From positions 59,629-123,628 of the forward strand of contig BQIV01000010.1 of assembly GCA_021604005.1 (NCBI GenBank): a stretch of 64,000 bases of DNA. The letters run 5' to 3'. Below, piece by piece: positions 1-9,652 of this stretch. Positions within the stretch are counted from its first letter, which is position 1. Each line of letters begins with the position of its first letter. The translations under genes were made by a program, and so were the position numbers. Under the pieces are notes generated by a model. The model made no database searches. It had not been told where the DNA came from and saw only the letters and a list, made by a program, of their open reading frames with translations. Source of the stretch: Nitrospirales bacterium. Its GTDB lineage: Bacteria > Nitrospirota > Nitrospiria > Nitrospirales > UBA8639.

Positions 1-135
1 CAAGGAGCGGACGTTATTCGTATAGTAGACAACCGGCCATGTCCAATAATATGGCAACACATCCCGAATGATGATAGCACAAGCACGGACAAGAATCTTC
101 TTTGGGCCTCTCAGTAGGCGAGAACACTATGTGAC
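1..135. other. unresolved left edge
   Basis: No gene can be assigned. On the minus strand one frame is open from about position 122 to the window edge and reads like a basic/aromatic membrane-type peptide, but it has no ATG and no ribosome binding site. It could be the start of a downstream gene that continues outside the window, or noise. Confidence 0.2.
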
Positions 136-1326
136 TTATGGTGTCGAAAGGTAGGTACACAGATTGTCGGCAACAAGACGAGCGGCAAGATCATGACCTG
201 TTTCATTCCAATGTCCTGCGCCCATTCGATAGTTTGGAAAACCATGCAGATATTCCTGCTGTTCATCGGCATATTGCTGAAAAGCATACACGAGCGGGAT
301 AACCGGCACATGCAGGCTTTCACCAAGTTTCATGATTCGTTGTTCAGGGTAATCTAATGTCTCAACGTCAAGACGCTGTCGTAAGGCTTGTCGCTGAATA
401 GGATCAACTTGACTGGGGTTGGTGACCAGCATCCAATATGGCTGGGCATTATGCTCCAGGACTTCCTGATTAAGTAAACCAAGAATATCTTCTGTCAAGG
501 CCCAGGCTTCCTGATGCACAGGAAGACGAGGAGGAGCATAGACCCACTCCGACAGGCCAGTTTCCTTAAACGCATAGTCGGTATTGCGTTGAACGCGCCA
601 GTTGCTAAACACACGAACAGCCTGATTGAGCATTTCAAGGGTGCGAGAATATTGGACCCCAGCGAGCAGCATTCGATCCTTAAATGAGAGGAACGTCCAG
701 TTTCTAAAAGACGTGTCCAGCTTCAATTCGCCATCCTTCCGATAATAAAATGGACGTCGAATATCAGGACATTTTCCACCTTCGCAGGTATTGATCTTTG
801 GGAAATTATCCACTAAGTCGTTACCATGGAAAAAGGCCGTCAGCACCATATCGGGACTATACGGCCACACATGATACTTGAGGGTGAGGAGTTCATCCGT
901 TGTGGAATAACCACCTTGCCCAAACCCCAATGTCTCAATCTTTTGGTACGGATCCGTATCGCAGACTTGAAGGTAGTCTTCCAATCGCCGCACAAATGAA
1001 TCCTCGAGCGCAACCTGACGCGCTTCCATATACGAATCGCCCAACACTGCAATCCGATAGATACCAGGCTTCTTTTCCACAACATGCTCACGATCCCGAA
1101 AGCCGGCGGAATTGATCCGAATATATGCCGCTCCCTCAGAGCGATACCATCCCTCTTTTCCAGGCACCAACCCTTTCCCTCTGATTGGGTCATACATATG
1201 AAAAACAGGATATGATATCCCCAGGACTCGCAAACTTGCCTCAACAAGAGTCAAGGAGATAATGCCGCACAAGCACAAGACCGTAAAAATAATCCCTGCC
1301 TTTCGATAGGAGCCCTTCCTTTTCAT
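136..1326 (-). CDS. SGNH/GDSL-type hydrolase with N-terminal membrane anchor
   Basis: The 396-residue protein begins with a basic stretch and a hydrophobic segment (about residues 10-28), so it should be anchored in the membrane with its domain outside the cytoplasm. The SGNH blocks are visible: GDSY at 96-99 (nucleophile Ser), GND at 168-170 (oxyanion Asn), and HWNETGH near the C-terminus (catalytic His). Proteins of this kind commonly add or remove acyl groups on extracellular polysaccharides, sometimes partnered with an MBOAT acyltransferase. No MBOAT gene is seen here, though the window ends just downstream. The sulfotransferase and DUF5060 neighbours also point to surface glycan work. 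The exact substrate cannot be read from sequence. Confidence 0.8.
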   Translation of the reverse strand: MKRKGSYRKAGIIFTVLCLCGIISLTLVEASLRVLGISYPVFHMYDPIRGKGLVPGKEGWYRSEGAAYIRINSAGFRDREHVVEKKPGIYRIAVLGDSYMEARQVALEDSFVRRLEDYLQVCDTDPYQKIETLGFGQGGYSTTDELLTLKYHVWPYSPDMVLTAFFHGNDLVDNFPKINTCEGGKCPDIRRPFYYRKDGELKLDTSFRNWTFLSFKDRMLLAGVQYSRTLEMLNQAVRVFSNWRVQRNTDYAFKETGLSEWVYAPPRLPVHQEAWALTEDILGLLNQEVLEHNAQPYWMLVTNPSQVDPIQRQALRQRLDVETLDYPEQRIMKLGESLHVPVIPLVYAFQQYADEQQEYLHGFPNYRMGAGHWNETGHDLAARLVADNLCTYLSTP

Positions 1327-1738
1327 TATTTTCCCCTGATTTAGTAAGAACAGTCGTCTACGTAGATGTTAATCGGAGTATTCAGATACTTGTTTGAATA
1401 AATCATAGCATGAACGATATATTACTTCGCGCCTCAATTCCCGGACGGTCACAACAACACAAAGCTTCTTGTTAGAAAAAATGCCCATCAGACCGTTGTA
1501 TGCCAATTCAAACGCAACGAAAAGTATTTACACTTAGTAAATACAACTCAACAATTCAGTAAAAGTAACGCTGACATGAGTAGTCCGACCGCCAATCCGT
1601 CAATTCCTAAAATAGTTTGAAGAACCTCTTGCATGATTTGTAAGAGAGACCATTCGATTACCGCGTGAACACGCCAAGTCCCACGTCAAAAATACTCGCA
1701 ACCTTCCTTGGCATTCGACTTGTCGATCATCCCATAGA
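1327..1738. other. intergenic region with one short palindrome
   Basis: About 410 bases without a convincing gene between two minus-strand genes. It contains an 8-bp perfect inverted repeat, GTATTTAC / GTAAATAC, at 1524-1531 and 1537-1544 with a 5-base spacer. This lies about 200 bases upstream of the SGNH start and could be an operator or a short hairpin. Confidence 0.35.
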
Positions 1739-3430
1739 CTAGAAACGCTCTACCGATCGAATCGAAAGTTTTGTTGGAGCCTTAGGTGATACAGTATCAG
1801 CCTTCCCCCTGGTGAGGAGCAACACGGTATCCCCTGAAATGGGAGAATGCAGCGTTCTCGATGCTCCACCATTTACCTTGCCGCCATCTTTCGTAGACCC
1901 GGATATTGGATTATACCAAAGGACATCAAAAGTATTTGCCCCCCCAGCGTCAGACAGGTCGATGGTAATGTCTCCACCATTTTCGTCATAGACTACATAT
2001 TCAAGCCCTTCCTTCCCTGACGCGATCTGCCGGGCATTCTTTGAAACCAGGTGATTCAACTGTTTGTATTGACGGTACCGAGTGTTGGAATAGAAGAAAT
2101 CAAACATCCGACGAATGTCCGGACTGGCCGTTCCTTTCCCAGGATTCCAATTGTTCCATTCTGAATACAAAGGCATAACTCCAGCCATCTGAATTCCCCA
2201 TGCAGCTCGACGAACCTCCACTCTATTGCGAGGTTGCCCCCACGTTCCCGAGATATTTTCCCAAATATCTTCGGACCCAATAATTGGCTTATTGAGGAAT
2301 GGTAATCCAACTCCACCTGAAGCATTACAACTTCCTTGCTGTTGACCAGTTCTACGGGAGTTAGCCGCAAAAACATCTCTGACCTTTCCTGAGGCAGTTG
2401 CGAGCGAAGCCTGTCGCATAGAAAAATCTAGCCAGCCGGTATAGCGAGTATCTGAGCAGTCGTGAATCGTTAAAAGCCTTTGAAACGGATCCCAACGCTG
2501 AAGCTGCATCATGATCTGACTCACCTCTGAAGCACTCCAAATATCCGACCATTCCCAGACAGGACTCCAACCAAAGAAGTTATAATACGCGCTATATCTG
2601 GCCACAAAGTGACGAAGAAAAACCTTGAAGGTCTTAAAATCATATTGTGACTTTTGTGCAATAATGCTAAAGGGGATAACATACACTTTGCTCTTTTTCG
2701 CATGTTCAATAATGTCTTCCCACGCTCGCCATACAGAAATATCAAACGTTTTCTTATCAGTAGTATTCAACCAAAAAGAACGATTACCATACGCATCGGA
2801 TCTTACCTTCTTCCGATCTCCCGATAGCCGTATCATCGTGAAATTATAGTCTTTGCCTATTAAACGAGTATTCATCACATTTTTTATGTTCTTCAATTCC
2901 GTCACGATGTTGGGAGTTTTTCTCGCCTCATCAAGCATAATATGGTGAATATCATAGCCACGAAAATGAAAAGGGTTACCCCTAGCATCGTCAAAATACC
3001 ATGAATTGTCGGAGGCAACCTTTAGAGGTCCTGGCAATCCAGTATCCACAACTTGAAAACTGCCAGAATCTCCAGACGTGCCATCCGTCCAGCGATAGGT
3101 GTACGTCCATGTACCAACCTTGTCCGGCATAAATCGGAGCTTCCACACATCTCCGTTTTGCCCACCATTGCCGTTACCATCATAAAACCCAAAAAAATTA
3201 AAATTCTTTCCACTTGGAGAAGTAAATGTTGCCTGTAATTCAATGACATTGTAGTCAAACGGGTTTGAATACTTTTTAGAATTTGTCACGTGATGTTCCC
3301 ACACATCATACATTCCGACCTGATTCATACCCCATGCAACGCTCTGCATCATAATCACAGCGATAGCGGTCCCTAGAACAAGGGCAAAGCTCTGGCGAAA
3401 ATATATAAAACGCTTAGTGTTTATCTTCAC
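1739..3430 (-). CDS. secreted DUF5060 / DUF4038-like TIM-barrel protein, copy 1
   Basis: The 563-residue product has a basic N-terminus and a hydrophobic signal segment ending near residue 34. It then has a beta-rich DUF5060-like domain (about 38-130), a TIM-barrel-like middle resembling DUF4038/apiosidase-type glycosidases (about 140-450), and a short beta domain of the 'putative collagen-binding' type (about 470-545; EGLEYVVYDENGG). Such proteins are thought to act on plant- or microbe-derived glycans outside the cell. The chain stops about 15 residues after DTVSPKAPTKLSI, which looks like the opening of a fibronectin-III domain that is missing. It is a clear paralogue of the protein at 5957-7669. 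The function on a specific sugar is not known. Confidence 0.8.
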   Translation of the reverse strand: MKINTKRFIYFRQSFALVLGTAIAVIMMQSVAWGMNQVGMYDVWEHHVTNSKKYSNPFDYNVIELQATFTSPSGKNFNFFGFYDGNGNGGQNGDVWKLRFMPDKVGTWTYTYRWTDGTSGDSGSFQVVDTGLPGPLKVASDNSWYFDDARGNPFHFRGYDIHHIMLDEARKTPNIVTELKNIKNVMNTRLIGKDYNFTMIRLSGDRKKVRSDAYGNRSFWLNTTDKKTFDISVWRAWEDIIEHAKKSKVYVIPFSIIAQKSQYDFKTFKVFLRHFVARYSAYYNFFGWSPVWEWSDIWSASEVSQIMMQLQRWDPFQRLLTIHDCSDTRYTGWLDFSMRQASLATASGKVRDVFAANSRRTGQQQGSCNASGGVGLPFLNKPIIGSEDIWENISGTWGQPRNRVEVRRAAWGIQMAGVMPLYSEWNNWNPGKGTASPDIRRMFDFFYSNTRYRQYKQLNHLVSKNARQIASGKEGLEYVVYDENGGDITIDLSDAGGANTFDVLWYNPISGSTKDGGKVNGGASRTLHSPISGDTVLLLTRGKADTVSPKAPTKLSIRSVERF

Positions 3431-4078
3431 GATGATACTCCTACAACAGGTGGGTATTCAGTAAGACGATGATCGATTGCCTAGAATCGAAGATGTGCAA
3501 CACATCTCTGCTGCCTTGTATACATTCACCATTCGGTCACTTCATGTATTTCTTAACTTTCGATACACAACAGAGAGCAAGCTCTCAATGACTCCACTAA
3601 TTCCACAAATCCGTGACAATCCTGGCAGGAATTAAAAAAATGTGCGACAATGCTATCCGCTTGACGATATACCAATGACTGTAAAGTACTCACAGGTCAT
3701 CACTATAGCCGTTCCAATATACTTCCGTCTGTACGACGTGTGTTTTTGCACTGTGCACATGATGTAAATTCGGCTGGAAGTTATTTGGTTTCGCTATAGC
3801 CCTCAATTGCATCGGATATATAAAAATCTTCTCCGCAAGCAACGGGTACTCAGGGGACATGCTGCATGCCGTTTTGATTGATGAAGACACAAGAGGGTGA
3901 AACACGGGGGCAAACATATGTGAAACGTGGCACAGAAGAGTGTGGAGCAATCCATTTCCTCGTCAACTGCGCACGTTCGCCAAGTGAACATGTGATGAGG
4001 AGCTCAACACAGTTACGCCACGACGACCTAACACGTGTACGTCCCAAAATTATTCGTACATCGGTGACAGTTTTAGGT
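3431..4078. other. intergenic region, nothing recognised
   Basis: About 650 AT-leaning bases between the first DUF5060 gene and the sulfotransferase. Several short frames are open on both strands but none has a good start, ribosome binding site or recognisable protein. I see no clear promoter. Confidence 0.3.
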
Positions 4079-5107
4079 TCAACTCGCTCGAAACGTACGA
4101 AGAACTTGGTCGACGGTCATTAATCGCGCCATAATCCGCCAGCGAATGAGTGCATCGATTTGCCCTTTGCGATTTCTCAGAAGCGCGAGCATTTTTTTGG
4201 CTGGTCCTACAAGAAAACGAGAAGATAACATCTCAAATTGTGAGAGACTTGGATTTTTGCAAACAACCTCATATCGCTGCTGACGTAAGGTGCTCTGGGC
4301 CACAGCCTCAAAGACATAAAGATCCCGGTCCGTCATCTCAGTTCGCCACTTCATGGTATTTTGATGTAATAATGGCTTCGCAAGATTATTCATATTCGTA
4401 TGATCTGTTTTATAGAGATTAGGATTCTTGTAAAACTCCAGCATATGAGGTGAATAGTCTTCATGTAAGAAGTCACAGATCGCAGAAAGAGTTGCTTCGG
4501 GATCCTGCAAGAGATCTTCATAGCGTATTTGGTAAAAATTCTGCTCAGAAACAGCTCGTTTGAGACATTCAATTTCCTGTATGTACTTGTCCCATTGTTT
4601 GGCAGCCCCATAGGCCGTCTTTGGACCAAAACGCGCTCGAAACAACGAAATGGCGACATCCCTTCCATCTCGCATGATATGAATGAATTGTGTTTGTGGA
4701 AAATACTGAAGAATTTGCGGCCAATACTGTACATGCCAAGGCGTTTTGTCACCCCATCGTTGCTTATGTTGCGACTGAGCCCACGATCGCATCAGGGCAT
4801 CCATAATGCCGCCCAAATTGTTGACACGTACCAGCGACAGCACATTATTTTTATTAACGGGAGGCACCCAGTCTCTCATGACATCCGTTGAGAGAATGTC
4901 ACACACCAATTGCTCCAGGACCTCAGCCTTGCGTAGATCTCCATAGTAAGGAAGCAAAGGATAAAACATACTCAGCACATGTGACTCGAAAGGGACCGCT
5001 AGACGTGGATGCGCATTCAGCATCCGGCTCAACAACGAAGACCCTGATCGAGGACACCCGAAAATGAAAAATGGATAATTGCTCTTCTCTTTCACAATAG
5101 GGGGCAT
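4079..5107 (-). CDS. sulfotransferase family protein
   Basis: This protein transfers sulfate from PAPS to an acceptor. The 5'-phosphosulfate loop is seen as FGCPRSGSSLLSRML near the N-terminus, and the 3'-phosphate motif as IMRDGRDVAISLFRARFG. Both are characteristic of the Sulfotransfer_3-type family. The start at 5107 (protein MPPIVKEKSN...) puts the PAPS loop about 16 residues in, as is usual, with a purine-rich GAAAGAAGA upstream. The frame stays open to 5245, so starts at 5155 or 5245 are possible. It lies between two paralogous DUF5060 genes and next to an eroded IS3 element, consistent with a horizontally assembled surface-polysaccharide region. The acceptor is unknown. Confidence 0.85.
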   Translation of the reverse strand: MPPIVKEKSNYPFFIFGCPRSGSSLLSRMLNAHPRLAVPFESHVLSMFYPLLPYYGDLRKAEVLEQLVCDILSTDVMRDWVPPVNKNNVLSLVRVNNLGGIMDALMRSWAQSQHKQRWGDKTPWHVQYWPQILQYFPQTQFIHIMRDGRDVAISLFRARFGPKTAYGAAKQWDKYIQEIECLKRAVSEQNFYQIRYEDLLQDPEATLSAICDFLHEDYSPHMLEFYKNPNLYKTDHTNMNNLAKPLLHQNTMKWRTEMTDRDLYVFEAVAQSTLRQQRYEVVCKNPSLSQFEMLSSRFLVGPAKKMLALLRNRKGQIDALIRWRIMARLMTVDQVLRTFRAS

Positions 5108-5290
5108 GACATCTTCTTTCTCATTCAATGCATGGACCGAATTACCAGATAGCATAAGAATATAATACGTTACCTTACTCCTAAAACCGTCGGAGAAATC
5201 AAGAGTGGCCAATTGGCGCACGCGAGGAGCAGCTCCACATTCCATGCACTTTCATGACAGTCGCCTTACAACATTCATGGATCTTGGAGT

Positions 5291-5870
5291 ATGGGAAATG
5301 CCATTTTTTCGACAATACTGCGAATATTAGGTCGCACATTCATCGATTTTCAACCCTCATCAACGGTAGCAGCCAATGCGACAGACTTCGCGAATACGGT
5401 GGCGATAGTTGCCGTGAAGAATGCTTGCACCTTGGCGGAGTTGCCCAAGCGACTTACGGTGCATACGAATCAGAGTCAGAAATGGGAGAAGGAGCTAGCG
5501 ACAAAGGCAGAGAGCATATAAGCAGGAACAGAGCTGGATACGCCCCACGATGAGGATCTCCGGCAAAAGCAGAATGCAAAAACTTAGTAACGACAAAGAA
5601 AGTTTTCAGCCAAATCCTTATCAAGAAAAATCCACCCCTGAGACATGCCTTGAATTAACACGCTCTCCAATGCCCCTTCTAGGGGAATAGGTGGCTATGA
5701 GTTGAACTCCAGCCTGTGGCATGGGCATCGGGACAAACACGAATACGTACAGTAACTGATGAACAGGTGAGACTACGTGGCCCCTACTCGAAACCGCAGA
5801 CCAGTCGACCTTGTAGGAACACAAAATCTATCCCGGCCGGCTGCGTGGGAAGCTGTACATTACATCTACG
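5291..5870 (+). pseudogene. degenerate IS3-family element (orfA plus start of orfB)
   Basis: Reading across frames, 5391-5521 encodes a peptide that aligns column by column with OrfA of the IS3 copy at 9988-11262 (shared pattern F..VA..AVK...T.AEL....VH.NQ...W.K.L..KAE.I). The similarity continues to about 5625, where the frame carries two stops (Q/EK.F.A..L). A second stretch, about 5645-5870, matches the OrfB N-terminal part (PF.G.R.L.VELQ, then Y.KP.TS with stops between). The element is inactive: it has stops and frameshifts, and I found no terminal repeats. It lies on the opposite strand to the neighbouring genes. Confidence 0.7.
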
Positions 5871-5956
5871 AATCAGGCCTTCGCCTGTACTCTCTGCTAT
5901 TACCCATGGTCACAATGGGCACGTTCAAGATTCGCATCAAATCATGAACGAGGTGG

Positions 5957-7669
5957 CTAATTTAATCTGAGACCCCTTGGCGCCGCCGGAGGCGTCGTGT
6001 CAGCCTCGCCCCTGGTGAGTAAAAGCACGGTATCACCTGAAATTGGCGATTGAAGCGTTCGAGATGCTCCCCCCTTCACTGTCCCGCCATTCTGTGTTGC
6101 GCCGGTTGTAGGATTAAACCAAAGCACATCGAAGGTATTTGACCCTCCAGCGCCAGATAAATTAATGGTGATCGCACCACCATTTTCATCATAGACTAAA
6201 TACTCCAGACCTTCCTTCCCTGACGCAATCTGCCGAGCTGACTTTGAGACCAGGTTATTCAACTGCTTGTATTGGCGATACTGAGTCTTGGAGTAGAAGA
6301 AGTCAAACATACGACGGACGCCTTCCTTACCTGTTCCTTTACCTCCGGACCAAGGGTTCCATTCAGAATACAAAGGCATCACTCCGGCCATCTGCACTCC
6401 CCAAGCAGTCCTTCTAACTTCTCTACTGTTCTTAGGTTGCCCGAAAACTCCTCGTGAATTTTCCCAAATATCTTCTGAACCAATGATCGGCTTTCCCAGA
6501 AAGCGGGAAGCAACGCCTCCCGAGGCATCGCACCGTCCGACACCGTTTTGCTGTGCCCCGGCAGTACGCGAATTCGCTGAGAAAACCGAATTCAAAGAAA
6601 CAAAGCCACTTCCCGACTTACGTGCAGCTTGACGCATGGAAAAATCTAGCCAACCAGAGAAATTATTATCCGCACAGTCGTGAATAGTTAGAAGTCTCTT
6701 GAATGGATCCCAAGATTGAATCTGATTCATAATTTGATTAACTTGGGAATCACTCCACACATCGGTCCATTCCCAGACAGGGCTCCATCCGAAAAAGTTA
6801 GAGTAAGCCCCCAACCTAGCCACATAATAACGCATAAACACTTTAAAATCGTTGAAATTATAAACTCCACCTGGCCTCCCATTTCCATGAAAAATCATAC
6901 CAGCAAATGTAATAGCATAAATGTTTCGACTTTTCATATGATTCAGTATATCCTCAACACCCCTCCACGCCCGGATGTTGAATTTTTTTACGTCTGTTTC
7001 ATTGACCCAAAGCGTATCTGCGTTATTCGATCTATATGTATGCACACGGTCTGTCGGTAAATCGAGCATCGTAAAATTATAGCCCTTATTGACCATTTCC
7101 TTATTGATAACATTTTTAAACCAACTTATATCCCGAGTATAGGGATTATCATTTGGCGAATAAGTATCGATATGATGGAGATCATAGCCACGAAAATGAA
7201 ATGGCTTCCCTCGTGAGTCCTTAAAATACCAGCTATTGGTCCCGTTATTATCTATGACCAAAGGCCCAGAGAGACCTGAGTCCACGACCCGGAAGTTACC
7301 GGAACCACCAGAAGTCCCATCCGTCCAACTATAACTATATGTCCATGTCCCAACTTTATTAGGCATAAATCGTAACTTCCATACGTTGCCATCTTGTCCC
7401 CCTCGCCCGTTTCCATCATAAAAACCAAAGAAGTTGGTTTTTGCGCCACTAGGCGAAGTGAAAGTGGCACGTAATTCAATGACATTATAGTCAAATGGAT
7501 TAGAATACTTTTTAGAATTTGTGATTGAGGTTTCCCATTTATCGTAGAGGCCAACCTGAGCTTGTCCGAATGCGGGGCTAATCATAAAAATCGTAACAAT
7601 GAAAACAAAAATCCCAGATAGTAACGCACATTGTCCATGTCTGTTTTTAAAGATATCAAGAGATTTCAA
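5957..7669 (-). CDS. secreted DUF5060 / DUF4038-like TIM-barrel protein, copy 2
   Basis: The 570-residue protein has a signal segment (about residues 17-36, ending near AFG), a DUF5060-like beta domain, a TIM-barrel-like middle and the C-terminal short beta domain (EGLEYLVYDENGG). Long blocks are near-identical to the copy at 1739-3430, for example NSKKYSNPFDYNVIEL, PLYSEWN and SPISGDTVLLLTRG, so the two arose by duplication. It ends ADTTPPAAPRGLRLN. 'DTTPPAAP.GL' is a very common lead-in to a fibronectin-III domain, which is absent here. It is probably an extracellular glycan-active or glycan-binding protein; the substrate is unknown. Confidence 0.8.
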   Translation of the reverse strand: MKSLDIFKNRHGQCALLSGIFVFIVTIFMISPAFGQAQVGLYDKWETSITNSKKYSNPFDYNVIELRATFTSPSGAKTNFFGFYDGNGRGGQDGNVWKLRFMPNKVGTWTYSYSWTDGTSGGSGNFRVVDSGLSGPLVIDNNGTNSWYFKDSRGKPFHFRGYDLHHIDTYSPNDNPYTRDISWFKNVINKEMVNKGYNFTMLDLPTDRVHTYRSNNADTLWVNETDVKKFNIRAWRGVEDILNHMKSRNIYAITFAGMIFHGNGRPGGVYNFNDFKVFMRYYVARLGAYSNFFGWSPVWEWTDVWSDSQVNQIMNQIQSWDPFKRLLTIHDCADNNFSGWLDFSMRQAARKSGSGFVSLNSVFSANSRTAGAQQNGVGRCDASGGVASRFLGKPIIGSEDIWENSRGVFGQPKNSREVRRTAWGVQMAGVMPLYSEWNPWSGGKGTGKEGVRRMFDFFYSKTQYRQYKQLNNLVSKSARQIASGKEGLEYLVYDENGGAITINLSGAGGSNTFDVLWFNPTTGATQNGGTVKGGASRTLQSPISGDTVLLLTRGEADTTPPAAPRGLRLN

Positions 7670-8442
7670 TGGTATTCTCCACGGTTAGAATGGGCTCTGA
7701 GAAAGACCAACAACACAACCTTGCTGATCTAAGCAGTAAGCTAATCGGCACATAACCGACACTTTCTATTCGGTAATCTAAACGAGTACTTTAGCAACAC
7801 CGTCTTAATAAGAAATCAATCACACCACATGTTTATTCCTTTATGAAAAATCTCAGCAAGAAGCAAAAAAGTGACATTTGCAAAATGTATCACACTAAAC
7901 ACAGAAGACAGCATCTTCTGGTTATGCAATAGGTGTGCCCATGAAATATCAATTAGGAATTTATGTGAAAATCAAGTATTGCTAGGATTGAGCTCAAACA
8001 TAGTTAGCTATTGCAGAACGGTACACACACTAATGTACAAATAGGCATTCAGTTTTTATACGTAAGAAAAATATGACGTAGCTGATCACAATGTGCCCAT
8101 CTTACTGATTCACGCGTCCACAAGTTCATTGATTACCCACATAAGCTTCTCCTCAAGTAACAGACTAACATTAGAGCTATCTAGTGGTTTGTGTTAGTAG
8201 CGGCTACCCCCTGAGAGGTGGTCGGTCTCAGCAGCAAGAAGAGGATTTGATTGGTGCTTTCAGGATCAGCCGCAGCCCTGAGCGGCCTAACTTAACCCGG
8301 AGCAATCGACTTATCGAAAGCTCTCAGATTGTTCAAAGAAACGGGGTCACACTTGTATGCCCTGTCCGCTTGACAGGAAAGCTTACAGAGTATTGAGCAA
8401 TTCAATCGCACACATCAGAATGAGATCCGCAATCTCTATCTG
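7670..8442. other. AT-rich intergenic region
   Basis: About 770 bases upstream of the second DUF5060 gene. 7670-8170 is AT-rich and must contain that gene's promoter, which I could not pin down. 8184-8400 has short open frames on the plus strand without recognisable products. These may belong to the eroded transposase that follows. Confidence 0.3.
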
Positions 8443-8560
8443 TTTTGAAGTTTTGAGGAAGTGCGGGAGATCATGGTGCAGTGGATTAGAAACTACAACG
8501 AACACCCGATTCCACGAAGCCTTACCGAGAGCAGCTCCTTGGACCTATTCACTGCTTCAC
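8443..8560 (+). pseudogene. remnant of an IS3-family OrfB C-terminus
   Basis: In one plus-strand frame the sequence reads SFEEVREIMVQWIRNYNEHP followed by IPRSL, which matches the C-terminal signature of IS3-type transposases (EVREI...W...YNE.RPH..L). A stop lies just upstream in the same frame, and no DDE core is recognisable before it. It differs from the local IS3 copy at 9988-11262, whose corresponding segment is FYNTERRHQAL, so it derives from another IS3 group. Confidence 0.55.
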
Positions 8561-8613
8561 ACCGGAAAACTCTACATACCAATTATTCACTTGTTGACGG
8601 AGAAGCTAAGAAT

Positions 8614-9579
8614 CTATTCTTTGAATATTTCTTTTTCATTTCTTGTTGAATCCGTCCCCAAGCCTTCTTGCGCATAAAAAATTCCACCGGGCAATACAGA
8701 TACCGTAACGAACAACCTTACGAATAACGCCATTACCAGGACCATGGCCATATTGGTTTCGGTGAGGGAAAAGAAATAGATAAAAGCTCCTTCCTGAACT
8801 CCTATCCCAGCAATAGATATAGGGATCATACTCACGAGAGAAATCACGGGCACAAAAAGCACATAATAGGGTAACTCTAGACTGATACCAACACCTAACC
8901 CAATAAGCCATGTAAAAAAAATCCGTATGATTTGCACAAGGAAAGAAAGCCCCAAGGCTAAGACTAGCTGCATCTTAATCTTTTGATAGTACTGTAAGGA
9001 GCAACGGATTTCCTTTAGTCTCAATGCGATTTTACTTTCAGGGTTAACCCATTGTTCAAACCATCGGAAAAAGAAATAACTTACGACGATTCCACACAAA
9101 CAAATCATAAAGACCAATACAAACATCCGCTCAACTAGCTCAATTGGGATAATTTTCAACTGCTTGTAGAACATGAAAAACCCAATGATACATGTCAGAA
9201 CAAGTGCCACTAACCCAAACAATCTTTCTACAAACACGGACGAAAATGACTCGGCCATTTGATACCCGGACTTCATGAGACCATAGCCTTTAAGCAATTC
9301 CCCCCCAGCGCTTGATGGTACAATGAGTCCGAGAAATGCACTTTTAAAGTAAATACTTAAGACTTGCCTGAAATAAAGATTAGACTTTCGGTGATCAATA
9401 AGCAGATACCATCGACAGGCATTGACAACACGATCAATCAAAACCAATATTCCAGCTAAGAATAGATACCACCCTATTAGTTGACTCCAAATGTTTGACT
9501 CAATGAAATCATCCCAAGGAATAATCGCTAAAACAATCACTAACACGAGAACGCTAACTATAATTCGAACATAAAACAT
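8614..9579 (-). CDS. flippase-like / lysylphosphatidylglycerol-synthase TM-family membrane protein
   Basis: The 321-residue protein is almost entirely hydrophobic, with about eight membrane segments. It shows features of the LPG_synthase_TM / UPF0104 family: VNACRWYLLI in the first third, followed by a polar loop and FLGLIVPSSAGGELLKGYGL, then SFSSVFVERLFGL, and late in the protein SMIPISIAGIGVQEGAFIYF. Family members without the synthase domain are common in cell-envelope and polysaccharide loci and are proposed to move lipids or lipid-linked sugars. That role is an inference here. The start at 9579 gives a normal first membrane helix. Its context of sulfotransferase, SGNH hydrolase and glycan proteins supports an envelope role. 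Confidence 0.8.
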   Translation of the reverse strand: MFYVRIIVSVLVLVIVLAIIPWDDFIESNIWSQLIGWYLFLAGILVLIDRVVNACRWYLLIDHRKSNLYFRQVLSIYFKSAFLGLIVPSSAGGELLKGYGLMKSGYQMAESFSSVFVERLFGLVALVLTCIIGFFMFYKQLKIIPIELVERMFVLVFMICLCGIVVSYFFFRWFEQWVNPESKIALRLKEIRCSLQYYQKIKMQLVLALGLSFLVQIIRIFFTWLIGLGVGISLELPYYVLFVPVISLVSMIPISIAGIGVQEGAFIYFFSLTETNMAMVLVMALFVRLFVTVSVLPGGIFYAQEGLGTDSTRNEKEIFKE

Positions 9580-9652
9580 ATAACACTATGCCTCGGTTAA
9601 ACCTCTTGAGGCTTAAATCCTTTCTCGAAATATCGATTTCTCGCTACATGCC

